Part shown: one piece after another, positions 40,865 through 55,987 of the stretch
How the letters are laid out: each line of letters opens with the position of its first letter
Position numbering within the stretch: position 1 is the stretch's first letter
Origin: Chondrus crispus
Taxonomy: Eukaryota > Rhodophyta > Florideophyceae > Gigartinales > Gigartinaceae
Reading direction: 5' to 3'
DNA length: 64,000 nt
NCBI RefSeq assembly: GCF_000350225.1
Contig: NW_005179012.1
Coordinates: 161,885 to 225,884, forward strand
Position numbers and translations under genes: made by a program
The notes under the pieces: generated by a model
The model's database searches: none
What the model was told of the DNA's origin: nothing
The model's input: only the letters and a program-made list of their open reading frames with translations

Positions 40865-43057
40865 TCACCCCTCATTCCTGTTTCTGCTGCTACCCTGAAG
40901 AAGGTGCTCGAAATTAAACTCATCATCATCATTGGAGTCATCTTCCCACAATTGATCCTGAACCTGTTGCATATTTTCGACACTTTTACCCGCCTCTCTC
41001 GCATTCTCTCGTTCTGAGGTACCTGTTGGAAAAATTGTGCACCGTTTGTCGAATGCTGCCGGAGATATCCTTAGGATTTGTGCATCCAATACATCTTTCT
41101 GTTTCGAAAGACCTGGCAGGAAGTTTAAAATCCGCACACGAGCCATGTTGCTACCGTTTTCTTCGCTTTCTTTGTATTCATCATGGTTACTATGCTGTGG
41201 CTGGTCTGCTTCATCTTCCTCTGCTTCGCCCGGAAACAACAATGTACCGCCGCCACTGATATTTTGTTCCTGTACCCCTTCATCATCCTCCATGGTACGC
41301 AAGGTAGACGGCAAAGCCAAATGACTCCTGCCGTTGATGACATCGTTGACAAACAAACGAAATAGCAATGCAGTTGGGAAAACTGTCTGTAGAGAGCCTG
41401 AATGACTGCAAAGGAAATCAGTCACGTCTTTGCCTTGGGTGTACGCTAGAAAGAAATTTAGAGATACTACAGCAAGGCTAATTGTGCGGTGCATACGTTT
41501 GCGTTGCGCTGGCTAAAAGCCTCTCCTCTGTCCGCCATGTTTTAGTAAACCCTCACCCACAAGAACATCGTACTCCAGTAGAACATGTAATTCCAACCGA
41601 GAATCACTCATTTCCCGCAAAAGGCATTTGTTTAATGCCACCGCGTTTGGAATGTCAGACGTAACTGCAGATGTAATTTGATCCCCGATGTTGAAATAGT
41701 GATCTGGATACTTAAACGATAACTTCGGGGGCTGAAAGCCTTCCGGTATGCCTCGTCGCGACTCCCACAGAATCAGCATGAACCCAAGATCTTCAAAAAA
41801 ACGCTTCTTGGCTGCAACTTGGGACTCCCTAAAAAAGTCGGTCACCATTGCGTACACACTTTGAGCGATGTAGATGGCCTCTCGTCCCTTCACGGTTTCC
41901 ACGATGGGTTTGGGGGGCTTCTCCTTCGTTTCTACCAGTTTTCTTGTTATCTTCAGTATATCTTTTCCGACATATCCAGTCTCTAGCCAGTGAGGCATTT
42001 CACGCTGAGGATGGCGGTGTTCATGACTAACACTGTCTCTGTCATCGTTTCTCCGGCTGTATGAAACGTCAATCCTGCGCCTTCTAGCACTCTCGAACAG
42101 CTTCTTTACGTACCTGAACTTGAAATCACAATGCACTAGCGCCAATCCGCATGCAAACGCCTTTTTCGTTGCTGTTTTGTTGTGGCCGTACAAGAACGCA
42201 GCCATAGCCAGGTGTGTGTGAGCTAGTTTAATGCCAAGGGACCAAGTATACTCCATGAAGTGACATACGCAACCTGTAAGAGTTTCTGACAGCAGAGAAG
42301 GGCCAAACACGAACTCTACTTGCGCTCCCAAGGAAGCATTCTCCTGTTCCACGAGGTCTTTGAAAGCCCATTTCGAGGAGACGTTGGAGGTTCTCTTCGA
42401 TTTCTTCCGCAAACCAGAACTTGAACCTGCCTTCATTCCTAACATGCCATCTGTAACGAGATTTTTGATAGAATAAACTTCTTGTCGTAGATTTTTGATA
42501 GCACTTTCGACTGTATTGAACTTGGTTAAAAGAGTTCTCTGAAGGTTCTCCAAAAATATCCTACAGGACGGGTCGGATTTAAGTTGAGCGATTTCGGACG
42601 TTCCAAAAACCCTTCGACGGTCAAGCAATGCATTGCGATTCGAATGCCCACCAGGGGTTTCGTTCTCTCGTTCACTCATTTGCGGGAGTTGCCTACCATT
42701 CCTATGTATAGCTTGAAAATCACGAATCGGAGCTGTTGAATTGCCAAGGACACCTCCATCACGAATGGGAAGGTTGTCTCGGTTCGAGTGCACGGGAGTT
42801 CGCGGATTAGGAAGAAAAATTTCGGGATCCTGCTCTAGTCTTGGCCGTGGTTCCTCACCTTCTCTTGTCATGGGGGGCTGTGTTCCCATATCAGATGTGT
42901 TAGGGACATTTTGAAGCTCCATGGGAGTTGGAAATATCGACAGTGCATCGCTCCCCGTTACAATTCTTCTCACTCTTCTCTGGTAGCTTGGGCCGACACC
43001 GGTAGAACGCTTCTGCCTTGCCTTGTTTGTGCGGCCACCTCCACCCTTACCCGTCAT
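40865..43057 (-). pseudogene. Companion gene A of the tnp2-type unit, cut by one TAG
   Basis: An ATG at 43057 starts a frame of about 730 codons, interrupted only by TAG at 41513-41515. The N-terminus is basic (TNKARQKRSTGVGPSYQRRVRR) and disordered to about residue 160. A coiled-coil-like stretch follows (FNTVESAIKNLRQEVYSIKN). The central part is ordered and helical, with CGLALVHCDFKFRYVKKLF and VYAMVTDFFRESQVAAKK. The C-terminus is acidic (EDDSNDDDEFNFEHLL). No domain is recognised. The layout, basic front and acidic tail next to a transposase, fits a DNA-binding accessory protein, but that is inference. Confidence 0.6.
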
Positions 43058-43561
43058 TTTGAAAATCAATGCTCTGGACTGCTTTGCTCTTGATCATGAA
43101 GTAATGATTTAGACCAATATGAAACTGGAGGGGCTCTTGATGAACGCGAGCAGCGTGATGATTGACGGGCAGGGCGACGTTTGTGTCGGGGATGGAGAAG
43201 AAGCGGAGGCGGAAGAGCGGTAAAAATGGACCTTAAAGTACTTTACACCAATCCTCCTCACTTGCGGCGCGCGACAAGAGCCATGAAGCCCACTTTTTAA
43301 TGCTAAACATTGCTGTAGACTTCTCAGATTCAAAATTCGTTTCCATTTCCCGCGAAAAAGTCTTTGTATCTGTCGGTATGTCGTCCCGTTCTTATGGGGC
43401 TACCATACCATCCCACCATACAATGGCATATGTTTTTTATCGTCGTCCGTTCCGACTTTCTTCCTCTTTAACCTCTCCCGTTTCCACTTTCTCCCTCTTC
43501 CAGACACTGCTGTGCACATATTCGTTGATATGCAGAGTCATTCGGGTAACAAGTCATCACA

Positions 43562-46500
43562 ACGAAAAGACCTCGGCCAAGGAAGGACGTTAAGCGAGCT
43601 AAGGAGCGGTTTAGCTGGATTGAAAGATTGCCGCGCTACACAGATCCAAACAAAGTTGCAAGTCCAGCCGGTTTCCTACATTCTATTGAAAAGAACAAAT
43701 CTGGAGCTGAAACTCAATCTTTTGACGATTTAGTGAAAAGAAGGCTCTCCTTCGATTCAGATCAAGACGATCCCAATGCGTTAAGGGTAAATCCACTTGT
43801 TGAAACAGAGGGCACCACTCAGGATAAGGAAAGGGACGAGCATTTGGCATCCATCTCTAATACAAGTGGAGATGCTTTTATCGATGGCGCATTGCCTCCT
43901 TCCCCTACTTCAGATGTGAGCGCTTCTTATGAGGACATACCTTTGGACCGGAGATGCGTATCAACGTGGCAGCAATTGTTGTCATTGTTAGCCGTCAGTG
44001 GTACGAACAGGTTCACGATTGATCAATTCGAATACTTCCGGGACACAGTTAACTGGTTACTTGGAAGATATGCGCCCCACGAAAAGCCTTTGCCTTCATA
44101 CTCATCGATCCAGCGCAATCTTTTGCCTTGCTTGCGCGAGAAAAGCTTTCCTGTTTCTCGGAGATGTGTATTTCCCGTCGACTTGAAAAAGCCGGTGCCA
44201 GGCAATCGACTTCCCCAGTATCGCGTTCCGATTTATCGGTGGATCCTCATCCAACTTCGGCTGTAGCTGAGGCCGAAGTTATTCTACCAAGCTCTTGGGC
44301 GCGGCGGGATGTATCATTCAGACCCACGTGGATGCTCTTGGAACAGGGATGCTTGGCTGAAGCCAAAGGTGGTGTTCTCGATCCGGTTTTCACGACGGCT
44401 AACAGAATTCTGATGGTTTCAAGAAGGAATTCAGTCTTGTGTCAGCCCAACTCTAGTGCATTCTCGAAACAACACGGAGACTTTTCCCGTTCCTCTTTTT
44501 ACAAGGTTGGAACATCTGTGAACATTGCAATGTCAAGTACGCCCTGGCAACGAGACGGGTCTACAGACAGCGGCAGATATTCTTATCATTCCGTCAGCGG
44601 ACTCTCTTTCACAAGGGGAGAAAGATCCCACTACCTTCTGCATGCTAACATAGGGAAAACTGTACTGGTGAGCTCCAAGTTCAGACTGAACGCCGATTCG
44701 GACATTGGCCACTTCTGGGGCCCTGGAAGTGAGGAATTCATGAAGGAGGGCGATCTTTGCACTCAGCTGTATTTGTCCATATCAGATCACGTGTGCTTTC
44801 TTGCACACAGACTTTGCAGCCATACTGGAACAACATGGCCGATTGAAATTGTTTGGATTCCAACTACCAACAGCGACAGAGAAGGACGTAAATTCCAGTG
44901 GTGCAGAGCATTCAAACAGATGGTATCTGACGTTGTATTAAATGCAAAGCAACAGAGTGGCCCATATTGTAACTCATCGCATGAAGACGTACCTGATATA
45001 GGCACAACAGGAGTTAGAAGCTATGTCGATGAATTTCAATGCCCATGTGACAAGTCTACTGGTACGCTGCTGGATGGTAGTCGTTTCTTTGTGTACAAAA
45101 TACTACTGTACTCGGACGGTTTCTCTCAATAAAAGAAGAAACAAGGTTCTGCAGGAGGAATATACATGCTTCCCCTCAACTTACTACCAAGGCATCGCAC
45201 TGGCCGCAAGTCGGTCAGGTTGCTCGGACTCACTCCCCCGGGAGTAGAATCCAGTGAAGTTTTGCGCATCATATCAGAAGATTTCGAGACTGCAGCAACC
45301 GACGGTATTAAAACTGTCGATGGAGCTGGACTTGCAATCACTGTTTTCATCCAAGTCGTGGCATATGTTGCTGATTTTCTCGAAATTGCCCATGTTTCAG
45401 ACTTGCTCGGCCACAATGCTGATGCAGCCTGTCATCTTTGTTCTTTTAGAGTTCAGAAACTTGATCCAGCACAGTCTCTTCATGGCTTTACCACCGAAGA
45501 GCACAGCGCAGATTCTTGCAGCTTTCGTTCAGGTCCACGAACAGATGCCATTCGTGCGGGCGAACATAAATGAGAGGGAATTTTCTTCGCTATTACATCA
45601 CCTTGGTATGCAGCAAGAATCATCCCGCAAGGTTTCTGGTAGTCCTTCGCTGTTGCTATATCACAAACTGACGCGTGCACAGTCCAGCGGTAAAATACCG
45701 ATCGCAAGTTGCGGCCATCCAATCTTTAATGCCATGTTCGACCCTTACCGTTCCGTTTTGGTGGCACCTGACCATTTGCTGTCTGGTAACGATATCAATA
45801 TTGTAACAACTTGCTTCATGCTACTTCATGATGAAGAAGCTGTTCGACACGTTGAATCACGGGTTTGCGGGGCGCTCCGAGCAAACAATCTTGTGATTCA
45901 AAACAAATTGTTTGATTTCAAGGGTAAGAAGCTCTTTTCCACGTCGATCAGCGGCGTGTTCTGCACACTTGTCCTTGCTGACAAAGTTTTTCAGGACTTT
46001 TGCCGTGTAAACATGGATTGTGGAGCAGGGCGGAATGATGAACAATCAAGTGCGCTTCTACATGCTGTAAAATGCCTACAACTTTATTCAGCCCTAGTAA
46101 CAAAAACGTATTGGTATCCAAGCCTTCCTATCGACGGGAAAGAGGCGGTGAGGCTGTTCAACTTGGATCGTGGTCGGGCGAGTACCGTTGAGCTACAGGA
46201 CATGTCTCGTCAGTACGTTTCCTTGTGTGATAAGCTTTGTGGTCAGTCTGAACTAGCAAAGAAGAACATAGACAAACCAAACTTGCACAGGCTAATCGAG
46301 TTGTATACTCACTCAGTCGCGGCGATGGGTCATGTGCGCCATTTTGGTGAACTCGTCTTTGAGTTTGCCCATCAGCCATTAAAGCGAGGCATTTCCCGTT
46401 CTAACAGAAGAAATCTCCATTTACAAGCAGTACAGCATGCAATTTCTGACGACTGGCAAGACCGTCTTGCGGCACTAACAGAAAAGATAGTGGAGAACCC

Positions 46501-47323
46501 CTTGTCACAGGAACATAAAAACGACTTCGGTACATTCTTGACCGGTCAGAAAAGTACTCCATCGGAACATCTAGACACTACCTCATTCGAAAGCCAGCTG
46601 ACAGAGGACTTACTAATCAAGCCGTTGTTGCGTAAGCTGGTAGGAAAAACATCGCCCGGTCCGCGTGGTGATGGGTCACATTCTAAGTGGGTTCTTAACG
46701 GTACAGAAAAGACATCAACGTCGCATACAGGTATGATGAAGCTGCTCAATCAGTCAGTTATTCTCCAATTCGATGGCGAGCGCAAAGTAACATTCTTCAA
46801 GAAGGCGTGCCGGTTTAAACAAAACATACTTAGGTCGAACACATCCGGGCATTCATATCCTCACGATTGTATTCGTGTAGGAAACGCCATTCAATCGCTT
46901 GTGCGTCATGACATGACAGGAGACCTACTCGAGGAGCAGCCGAGTCTTCTTGAAATGGAGGGCAGTCCGGACAATTACATACTTGTTGTTTTTGCTGTCG
47001 AGGCATTTGTATCTTGGAAGGACCACCAGTCTGGTGCTGGAGAATATTGTATCGAGAGTTCTCCATTCGTTTTTGTGCGAAAATGCACATTATATGAGGA
47101 TAGAACCTTACACGTTCCCCCCGGTACACCATTAACCTTACTAAGACTGACTGGAAATGTGAGAAGGATTGGGCTGATACATGCGTGTTCTATGTCTTCA
47201 CCAGAGACCCACTGTCACATCAGTGAAAATGTCGGCGTGATAACGCACGCAGCTGGACTTCTTTCAGGCGAAAGGTTCTATTATCTTACAAAGCGGCAAG
47301 GATACCCTCCACGAATGGGGTAA
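43562..47323 (+). pseudogene. tnp2-like DDE transposase, decayed
   Basis: Frames join across a shift near 44250, TAA at 45130-45132 and a shift near 45500. The N-terminus has a nuclear-localisation-like KRPRPRK. The middle has LYSDGF (candidate first catalytic Asp), MLPLNLLPRHRTGRKSVRLL and LLGLTPPGV, where tnp2/CACTA transposases have NLPP and GP.AP blocks. The Cys pair in GHNADAACHLCSF matches their CPHC block. The last 600 codons (45.6-47.3 kb) are open, with HPIFNAMFDPYRSVLVAPDHLL and a C-terminal part holding paired aromatics. Family assignment rests on motif order, not on overall similarity. Confidence 0.6.
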
Positions 47324-47685
47324 ATTATGCATATCTCACAGCTGATAGAATTGTGGGAAACGGCCAGCCCGCTATCGAGAGAGTTAGCCATTTGTTTACG
47401 TTGATAAGTAAGTAAAGTAATGTGACCATGCCATTCATGTTTTTGGTTGCCATCAAAGGCGCCTTTCGTTCTTACGGAGGGGCGGTTGGGGGTGTTGTTT
47501 GGATGTGAAGGGGTGGCGCGGGGCCTGAGGGTAGACATTTGTGGGTGAGGAAAAGATGTGTGTTTGGATTGATGAGAGCAGGATGGCGGAGGGCAGTCAG
47601 ATTCGACACAAAGAGATGAGATGAGCGTTTGCGACGTGCCTGGCTGGCCATTGACGTTTTTGCATTGGCATAACTTCAATCCTTT
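47324..47685. other. Convergent intergenic spacer
   Basis: Lies between the 3' ends of the transposase and companion gene B. No gene is seen. Confidence 0.4.
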
Positions 47686-49052
47686 TCATTCTATGGTTCT
47701 CTTCACCATGTTCTGGGTTACTGTTCTTTGAAATTCCTCTATGATATGCTTACCCCGTACCACTAATGAAGGCCAGCTCATCTCTAAACAGCCCAGTGCC
47801 TCATCAGGATCTGTCAACGTCTTAGAAAGCTGTTTTGTTTTTCCCGCGGATGTCCGATGCCACAGCAAATGAAATGCACGGTCTCCCAGATTTTCTGGTT
47901 TCATGTTCCCGTGATGGGCAACCTTGGAGATCTTCAAGGCGTCAGAAAGCATCATACTTTTTTTTCTAGTCTGTTAGCGTACGTTCTGTTTCGTCGATCG
48001 AAACACATGTTCTCCCGGAAAAGTAGCTCGCACATTTTGTCTGTGGCTGTGCAAACTTGACTTCCCGCAACTCGAAAAATGAACATGGATTTTTCTGAAT
48101 CATTGTCAGCCAATGTCCCCCCTAGCAGCCGAAAGGCGCTCTGGTCAGACACTTCCATGCGCCTCATTTTTCTTCCCTTCACCATGAAGTACTGTAGATC
48201 AGAGACACTTGTGAAACCGATGCATTTACCAAGACAGCCGAGAGAATCAAACAATATCGTTATTGTTTCTATGTCGGAGCGGGGAGACTGGGTTTCCTCG
48301 TAGGTTGGGTAACATGTTGCCGTGGGAGTCCGCATTCTGACCACGCGGCATATTTGTTTCATTTCAGCAAGAGTGCAGTCCGTATCTGCCCGTAAAGCTC
48401 TTGTGAAGTACATACCAATATGTCTTCCTTCCTGCGCGACGACATCCGTGACTGCAGTTCGAATTCTTGGAAGTTGAATAGCTCTCTGGCATGCATTTGC
48501 CATTCTTTGCCTTAGGAATCCAAAAGCCCGGTCAGAAATGACATCACTTTCGGTCTTATACCGCAGTAATCTGGAATAAATGCCGCTTTGAGCACTCAGA
48601 AGCCTTTGAATCTCATCCACTCTCAGTTCCAGAGATGCTACACGAGATGCAGTTCTGGTATGATCACACAGACTAGTAAAGCAGTTCCGCTTCGTGCAGG
48701 AGGCTTCGAGGGCGCTGTAATCATCGTCCGAACTCGAGATTCCATCATCACACTCGGAGAAATATCGTTTGTAATACCGCCATTGTTGCATGCACAGTAG
48801 CGTTCCGTCATCTTGCTTATGCTGCAATTTATTTTTCATGAAGCGTGCGCTCACACCAGATTCACCCATGCCGTAGCCTGCATTATACTGCACGAGGGCA
48901 ACGAACTCGCCTCTTCGCCTCCCAACTCCACTCACTTTCCCCCTGCACCAAACGTCCTTTTTGTTTTTCTGACCTTTCCTCCTTCCACTCTCCACAGTAA
49001 CGTCAAGAATCCAGAGAACTTCAATGGAGTCCCCTTCCCTTAGCTCGCGCAT
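47686..49052 (-). pseudogene. Companion gene B of the tnp2-type unit, shifted in an A8 run
   Basis: An ATG at 49052 begins 366 codons ending just after an A8 run (T8 on the plus strand, 47958-47965). One more A would continue the frame into the adjacent 89-codon frame (47955-47686), giving about 455 codons. The N-terminal 100 residues (GDSIEVLW, WCRGKVSGVGRRRGEFVALVQYNAG) look like an SH3/Tudor-type small barrel. The middle is helical and a possible coiled coil (ASLELRVDEIQRLLSAQSGI). The function is unknown. The shift may be sequencing error, decay or slippage. Confidence 0.6.
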
Positions 49053-49059
49053 TCCAGTT

Positions 49060-49940
49060 ATTGATTATGACCGTGCGGAAACCCCCAAATCGCCCCGTCA
49101 GATTCTCCGCTGATAAGCAAGTGTAGAAGAAGCAACCAGTATCCGTGTAGATTTCCAAATGGAAGAAACAAAAGCAGATCTGTGTGTATTCCCTGATAGG
49201 TACCGAAGGGAAGGAAACTTGGATCGATGGAGAGGGATATGTGGTGGTGGCAGTGGCGAAATCAGAGATCTGGGAATCTTGGCTATCGACAGAAGCAGAA
49301 ACACGGAAGTAAAATGGGAGAAATATTCAGGTCAAAAAAATCAAAAATCCGAGCGTCCAAGCGCAACGGGCTGATAGAAAAAGGCCGTGGTCCGGATACA
49401 GGTAGAACGCATGGACTACCACTACGTGAGGTTTGGAGCTGATACCGTTTCAACAACATGCGCAACCGGAAATTTGTGACATGCGGGCATGTGTAATACG
49501 TGTCACTACATCTACTCGGAGTGCACTGTACACGACGCCGGGGGTGAGGGCAAAGGTCGATCTCCCACCCACCGTATGGCAAGTGCTCACTCGCACCGTC
49601 GTAGCACCACTTCCGTCCTCATCGCTTCCTTGTCTCAAGCATCATCGAATCCTTGCATGATGGACTTACTGGAAAGTCGGGCGAGTATTTCTCAGCTCTA
49701 TCACACTATTCACTCGTTTTGCCTCCAATTTGCCATTCCGCCTCCCACTTTCATCTCTATCGCAATCGAAACCCGGTCTTTGCAGTCCTTGTAGCAACCT
49801 CCTCTCTCCCAAAGACTGCTCGCCATGAGCGCTGCTTTTATGCTGGCCATACCTCCTGTCCCCTCTCTTTAGCCGCCCCCACCATAGAAGGGCACCGCCA
49901 CTTGGTCAAGCGTCCTCGTCCTAACTAATCCTAGAGCCGC
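49060..49940. other. Intergenic, no confident gene
   Basis: Short open frames only. Some could be N-terminal exons of the following Deg-like gene, but no motif supports this. Confidence 0.35.
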
Positions 49941-49942
49941 AT

Positions 49943-52260
<2,318 letters not shown>

Positions 52261-53205
52261 GGGGCAGGTCCACGGCCTGGAAGACGGAGGTGAGACAATG
52301 TGGAAGGTGTTGCCGAGGCTGTTGAAGGGGAGCTGCCAGAAAATAGCGCGGAAGGAGGGGTCTGGGCCGTAGGTAGACGGAAGCGGCAAGGACGAGCTGG
52401 GCGATCTTCTGGGCTCGGCGGAAATCTCGGATGGACGGGACTACAGGTGTGTTTTGCGGTAAAGTTGTCGCCGATGCCTAGGACCGTTCCGTCACGGAGG
52501 ACGCGGCGGGAGTTAGAGTTGTACTGGACGTGCCATTGGCGGCCGTCGGCATTTGAGGAGGGGTGGGCGTCGGAGGGGGAGAAAAGGACGTTTCGGGGGG
52601 CCACGCAGAGGATGGAAGCGGGAGGGGGAGAGGGTTGCGAGGATGTCGGCGAGGAGGATGCCGTCGGTCTGGAAGTGCATAAGCTTGTCGACTGCAGTCG
52701 ACGCGATGAGGGAGGGGAAGGCGGATGTGAGCGTGATAATGAGAAGTGGGACTCCGTGTGGATGCGGGCGGCATCGCGACGGTCGTGGGGGAGGGCGGCA
52801 GCCTCGCTGACTGTGAGGGTTGAAAGGGGGTCATCGGAATGGGGAAGGGGCGAGGTGGTGATTTAGAGGGTCTCGGGGCGCGGTTTGAGGCATTCGCCGA
52901 GTGGTTGGAGGGTCTGGATGAACTGCCCGTAGGGCAGCTTCGTTGAGGGTGGTGGCGGGGGTCAGGTTGTGCAGAGGGGAGGGGCGGGATGAACGCGTAC
53001 GCAATACGGGTGTGGGCCGGAGATGGGTCCCGCTGGGAGCAAGGTATCTGCGGTAGGCAGGGCCTCTTCGTAATGTTTCTGGCGAGGCTGGGTGAGGCAC
53101 GGGATACAAAGATCGTTGAAATGGGTTGTAAGAGAAATGGTGGGGTATTGGGACTGGATGAGTTGTTTACAAGCCCCAGAACAATTTATGGTAATGTGCT
53201 CATTC

Positions 53206-53847
53206 AGTAAAATTAGTCACACTCACTGCTACTAAAGTCGCCGAGAACTCCGCAATATCAAATGAATGAAACAGCACCACGACCTCACTGAAAAGGTACG
53301 ACACTAAAAACTGAAGCAATAATGTAATCAATCTGAATCATGAGCAATAAGTGCCCTGGATGTCCATTCAGACTGCCTGGCTACGTTTAAGAATTAATAA
53401 TGCACATTGTTTGGATGACAACTTTGCCATTTCGCATCATTATTGGGTCTTAATGGTATAATGGACAGCTTCAGTTCACTCAAATGTTCTCTGGTGCCAT
53501 ACAATCTATGACACAGTGCACTCCAAGCGTCAACGCAGTGCATCATGAAATCGATGACCAGACATTTCATAAGATAGGCTGGCTACGTGACATTTCGCAT
53601 CACATCACAGAACATTCAATTGAACGTCTGATGCGAGAAATTTGCGTTTTTAAAAATATATATCTTACTCTGCTGCAATGACAAAAAGAGTGAGAAAATA
53701 CTACTCTTATTGAGTATCCCCAAAATTTTAGGATTGATTTTGGAATCATTCCGACCACTATGATAATCGCCAGCATTACTGAATCATTGTTCCAAATTCA
53801 GCATCATAGGCGATGCATACTATTATATTAGTAACAAAATTGACTAT
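53206..53847. other. AT-rich spacer, no gene
   Basis: AT-rich with repeated catcat/gcatcat-type words (e.g. tttcgcatcat at 53431 and near 53594). No coding sequence is supported. Confidence 0.4.
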
Positions 53848-54887
53848 ATGACTTACCAGTGGGAGATAGATCTATCTCCGAAAGACGTTCGAACGTCTTT
53901 CGCAAATGCCGAACGCGCTCGAGTGAAGCTTCAAAAAAATTTCAACGCTCAAAAAGCACTCGGACGATCGCTGGCGACACGTAAGAAGCAGATGGAGGAG
54001 AGGTGTGCAGAGGGATCCATTTTCTCGCCGGAGGACTTTGAGAAATGCTACAAATTAGTGCGGAAATAGCTTGATAGGGTCATGCAGTCGTACATTCAGG
54101 TGCAAGAAAACGGGAGCAGAAACTCGGCAGCGGAAGCTTTGGCTATTGTAGAGCGACCCGACGTCATCTGAAAGTGGTTTATGAATTTTATGCTGCTGCT
54201 TCTGTTCGCTGCTGGAGGACAGAGGCCTCGGACGTATACAAAGCTACAAGCACCGAGTGCAGGGGAGTTGCGAGATATGAAGGAACAGGCGGCTCGAATG
54301 CCGTTTTCGAAGTGAAGACACTTTTTGAGAAAACGAGGCGGTCTCTAGATATGCCAAACGTATTGGTGCCAGCTCATGCTATTAAGTATTTTGACTTTCA
54401 TGTCAGTGTGATGAGGAACGTAGTGCTCCGCCGAGCGGAAGTGGAAGAATCAGATTTCATGGATAGGCCTCTACTGATGCATACAGAGTATGGAACCGAG
54501 CTGAAAAGCACGCAGGTGATATCTTGTCTCCGGTCCTTTTTAACCTACAACGTTCCCGAGATGAAGTCAATCACAGTCATGGCGCTTAGAAGCAGCTACG
54601 GGACCATGACCATGCGTGCGTTTCGAGAGAAAAGGATTTTCCGCGGCATGCGCGAGAATGCCTTCCTCGGCATACTGGCAAAGTACATGAACACGTCGCC
54701 AGAGCAGCTGATGACTACGTATATTGGAATTGACAGGTCGGACTTCGAATCGTCCGCCCGCGAACTTGTAAGGGTTCTTGACTTCGACAACGATAGCTCA
54801 GAGGAGGATTCAGGACGGGGCAGGGGGACTTCAACCCGTACAGAAAACAGTCGTAGAATGTCTTACGAAAACGTATTGGGTCTGTAG
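53848..54887 (+). pseudogene. Crypton-type tyrosine recombinase, decayed
   Basis: Three open pieces join across TAG (54067-54069), TGA (54168-54170) and a shift near 54312. The motifs are those of Crypton/KDZ-like tyrosine recombinases: LLLLFAAGGQRPRTYTKLQ with the first catalytic Arg, LDMPNVLVPAHAIKY, ITVMALRSSYGTM with the second Arg, and the tail AKYMNTSPEQLMTTYIGID with the nucleophilic Tyr. Cryptons integrate DNA by site-specific recombination without reverse transcription (known). The C-terminus is acidic and then Arg/Ser-rich. Element ends are not visible. Confidence 0.7.
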
Positions 54888-55129
54888 AGGTATAGTTGCG
54901 TGTGGGAAGGGGGCGGCGTCATTGGAAATTGAGCGCAAATTGGTCTGCGTGCGCTTTTCATACACATGAGACTCCTTGGACGCGTGCTCTAAAACATGGT
55001 AGTTTAGAGAACATTCATTGCCCGCGATTGCTGGCTTTTATTTTCACCTCGTGGGACTGACTTCACTCATGTCGGGCTAACTTTTGCTACTTGAATCGCA
55101 CTACTACTACTGGCTTTCATGTGCTTGAG

Positions 55130-55580
55130 GAGTGACCTTTCGTTCATTTGTGCAGACTTTGACTGCCAGAATGCAAACGTGCGAGACGAGAACTACGGCG
55201 CGGAGGCGTCCTTGCGCGGGCAAGACTTGGAGGTAGTGCTTCAGGGGTTTGGGCACGGAGACGAGAAGCGGCGAGTGTATCCCTGCCGGACGGAGTCGGG
55301 GAGCATGTCACGATAGGCCGAGACGACGGGCCTAGAGGCGCCGGCGATTTGCCCGAGGGCGAGGTCGAGCTGCGAGTGCGGGTGGAGACTGCGCTGCTCT
55401 CCTGTGCGGGCTGCAGAGCCGGGTGCGGCAGCGTTGGGATGGGGTGGGTGCCGTGGTCTTCGCAGGAGGAGGCGGCGTGGTCCGAATGCAGCGATAGAAA
55501 GGCGGCGCGTACTTCGGCAGAGCGGATAAGGATGGGTGGCGGGCAAAAGTCGATCTCCGGGGATTAAGGCGGGGTGACAC
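55130..55580 (-). pseudogene. Decayed minus-strand coding region, product unknown
   Basis: Successive minus-strand frames read EIDFCPPPILIRSAEVRAAF, LALGQIAGASRPVVSAYRDM and LLVSVPKPLKHYLQVLPAQG. They are ordered, and frame changes are needed between each pair. No family is recognised. Confidence 0.35.
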
Positions 55581-55861
55581 TTGGAGTGTCCGAGAGCTGT
55601 GACGACGCAGAATTCATCCTAGAAGAGAGAGAAACGGGAGAAGATGGATCTTCGAGAGAGGAGGGTGGAGACGGGATTACATCCGGAATTAGACGGTTCA
55701 CGATCCTCGCTTTGTGCATGATTGAGAGGTGTAGAAAGCGAGCTATGGGTGTGACCCAAACTCAAAAGACTACCACCACCGCGGTGAAAACTATTCCCGC
55801 ATCGGCGTTCCACGCAGCCCTTCCCCACGATCAAAATCACGACCTAATCCCCTTAATCCCT

Positions 55862-55987
55862 TGATCACGCGAATCCCTTAATCCCGCTAATCTCCAAATC
55901 CTTCTAATCCCTTACTCCCCGCTAATCCCCTAATCCTGCTAATCCCTTAATCCAGCTAATCCCCTAATCCCCTAAATCCCTAAATCC
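55862..55987. repeat. Degenerate telomere-like C-rich repeat (taatcccc)n
   Basis: Imperfect 8-12 bp units of the form taatccc(n), e.g. ctaatcccctaatcctg. They resemble the complement of TTAGGG-type repeats but are irregular. The tract directly precedes the left copy of the long repeat. Confidence 0.75.

Larger units (their letters stand above)
40865..49052. mobile_element. Candidate large DNA transposon: tnp2-type transposase with two companion genes
   Basis: A decayed tnp2-like DDE transposase (plus strand) lies between two minus-strand genes of unknown function, the left one transcribed divergently from it. All three show the same kind of damage, single stops or one-base shifts, as if they aged together. 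CACTA/Plavaka-type elements commonly carry companion genes (known). Terminal inverted repeats and target duplications were not found, so the borders given are only those of the genes. Confidence 0.5.

Noticed and set aside
40050..49450. Terminal inverted repeats for the tnp2-type unit
   Set aside because: I compared both flanks by eye and found no convincing matching ends; a computed alignment is needed.
52300..52866. Gly/Glu/Arg-rich plus-strand frame of 188 codons
   Set aside because: Antisense of a minus-strand coding-like region that has more ordered sequence; its composition is that of a shadow frame.
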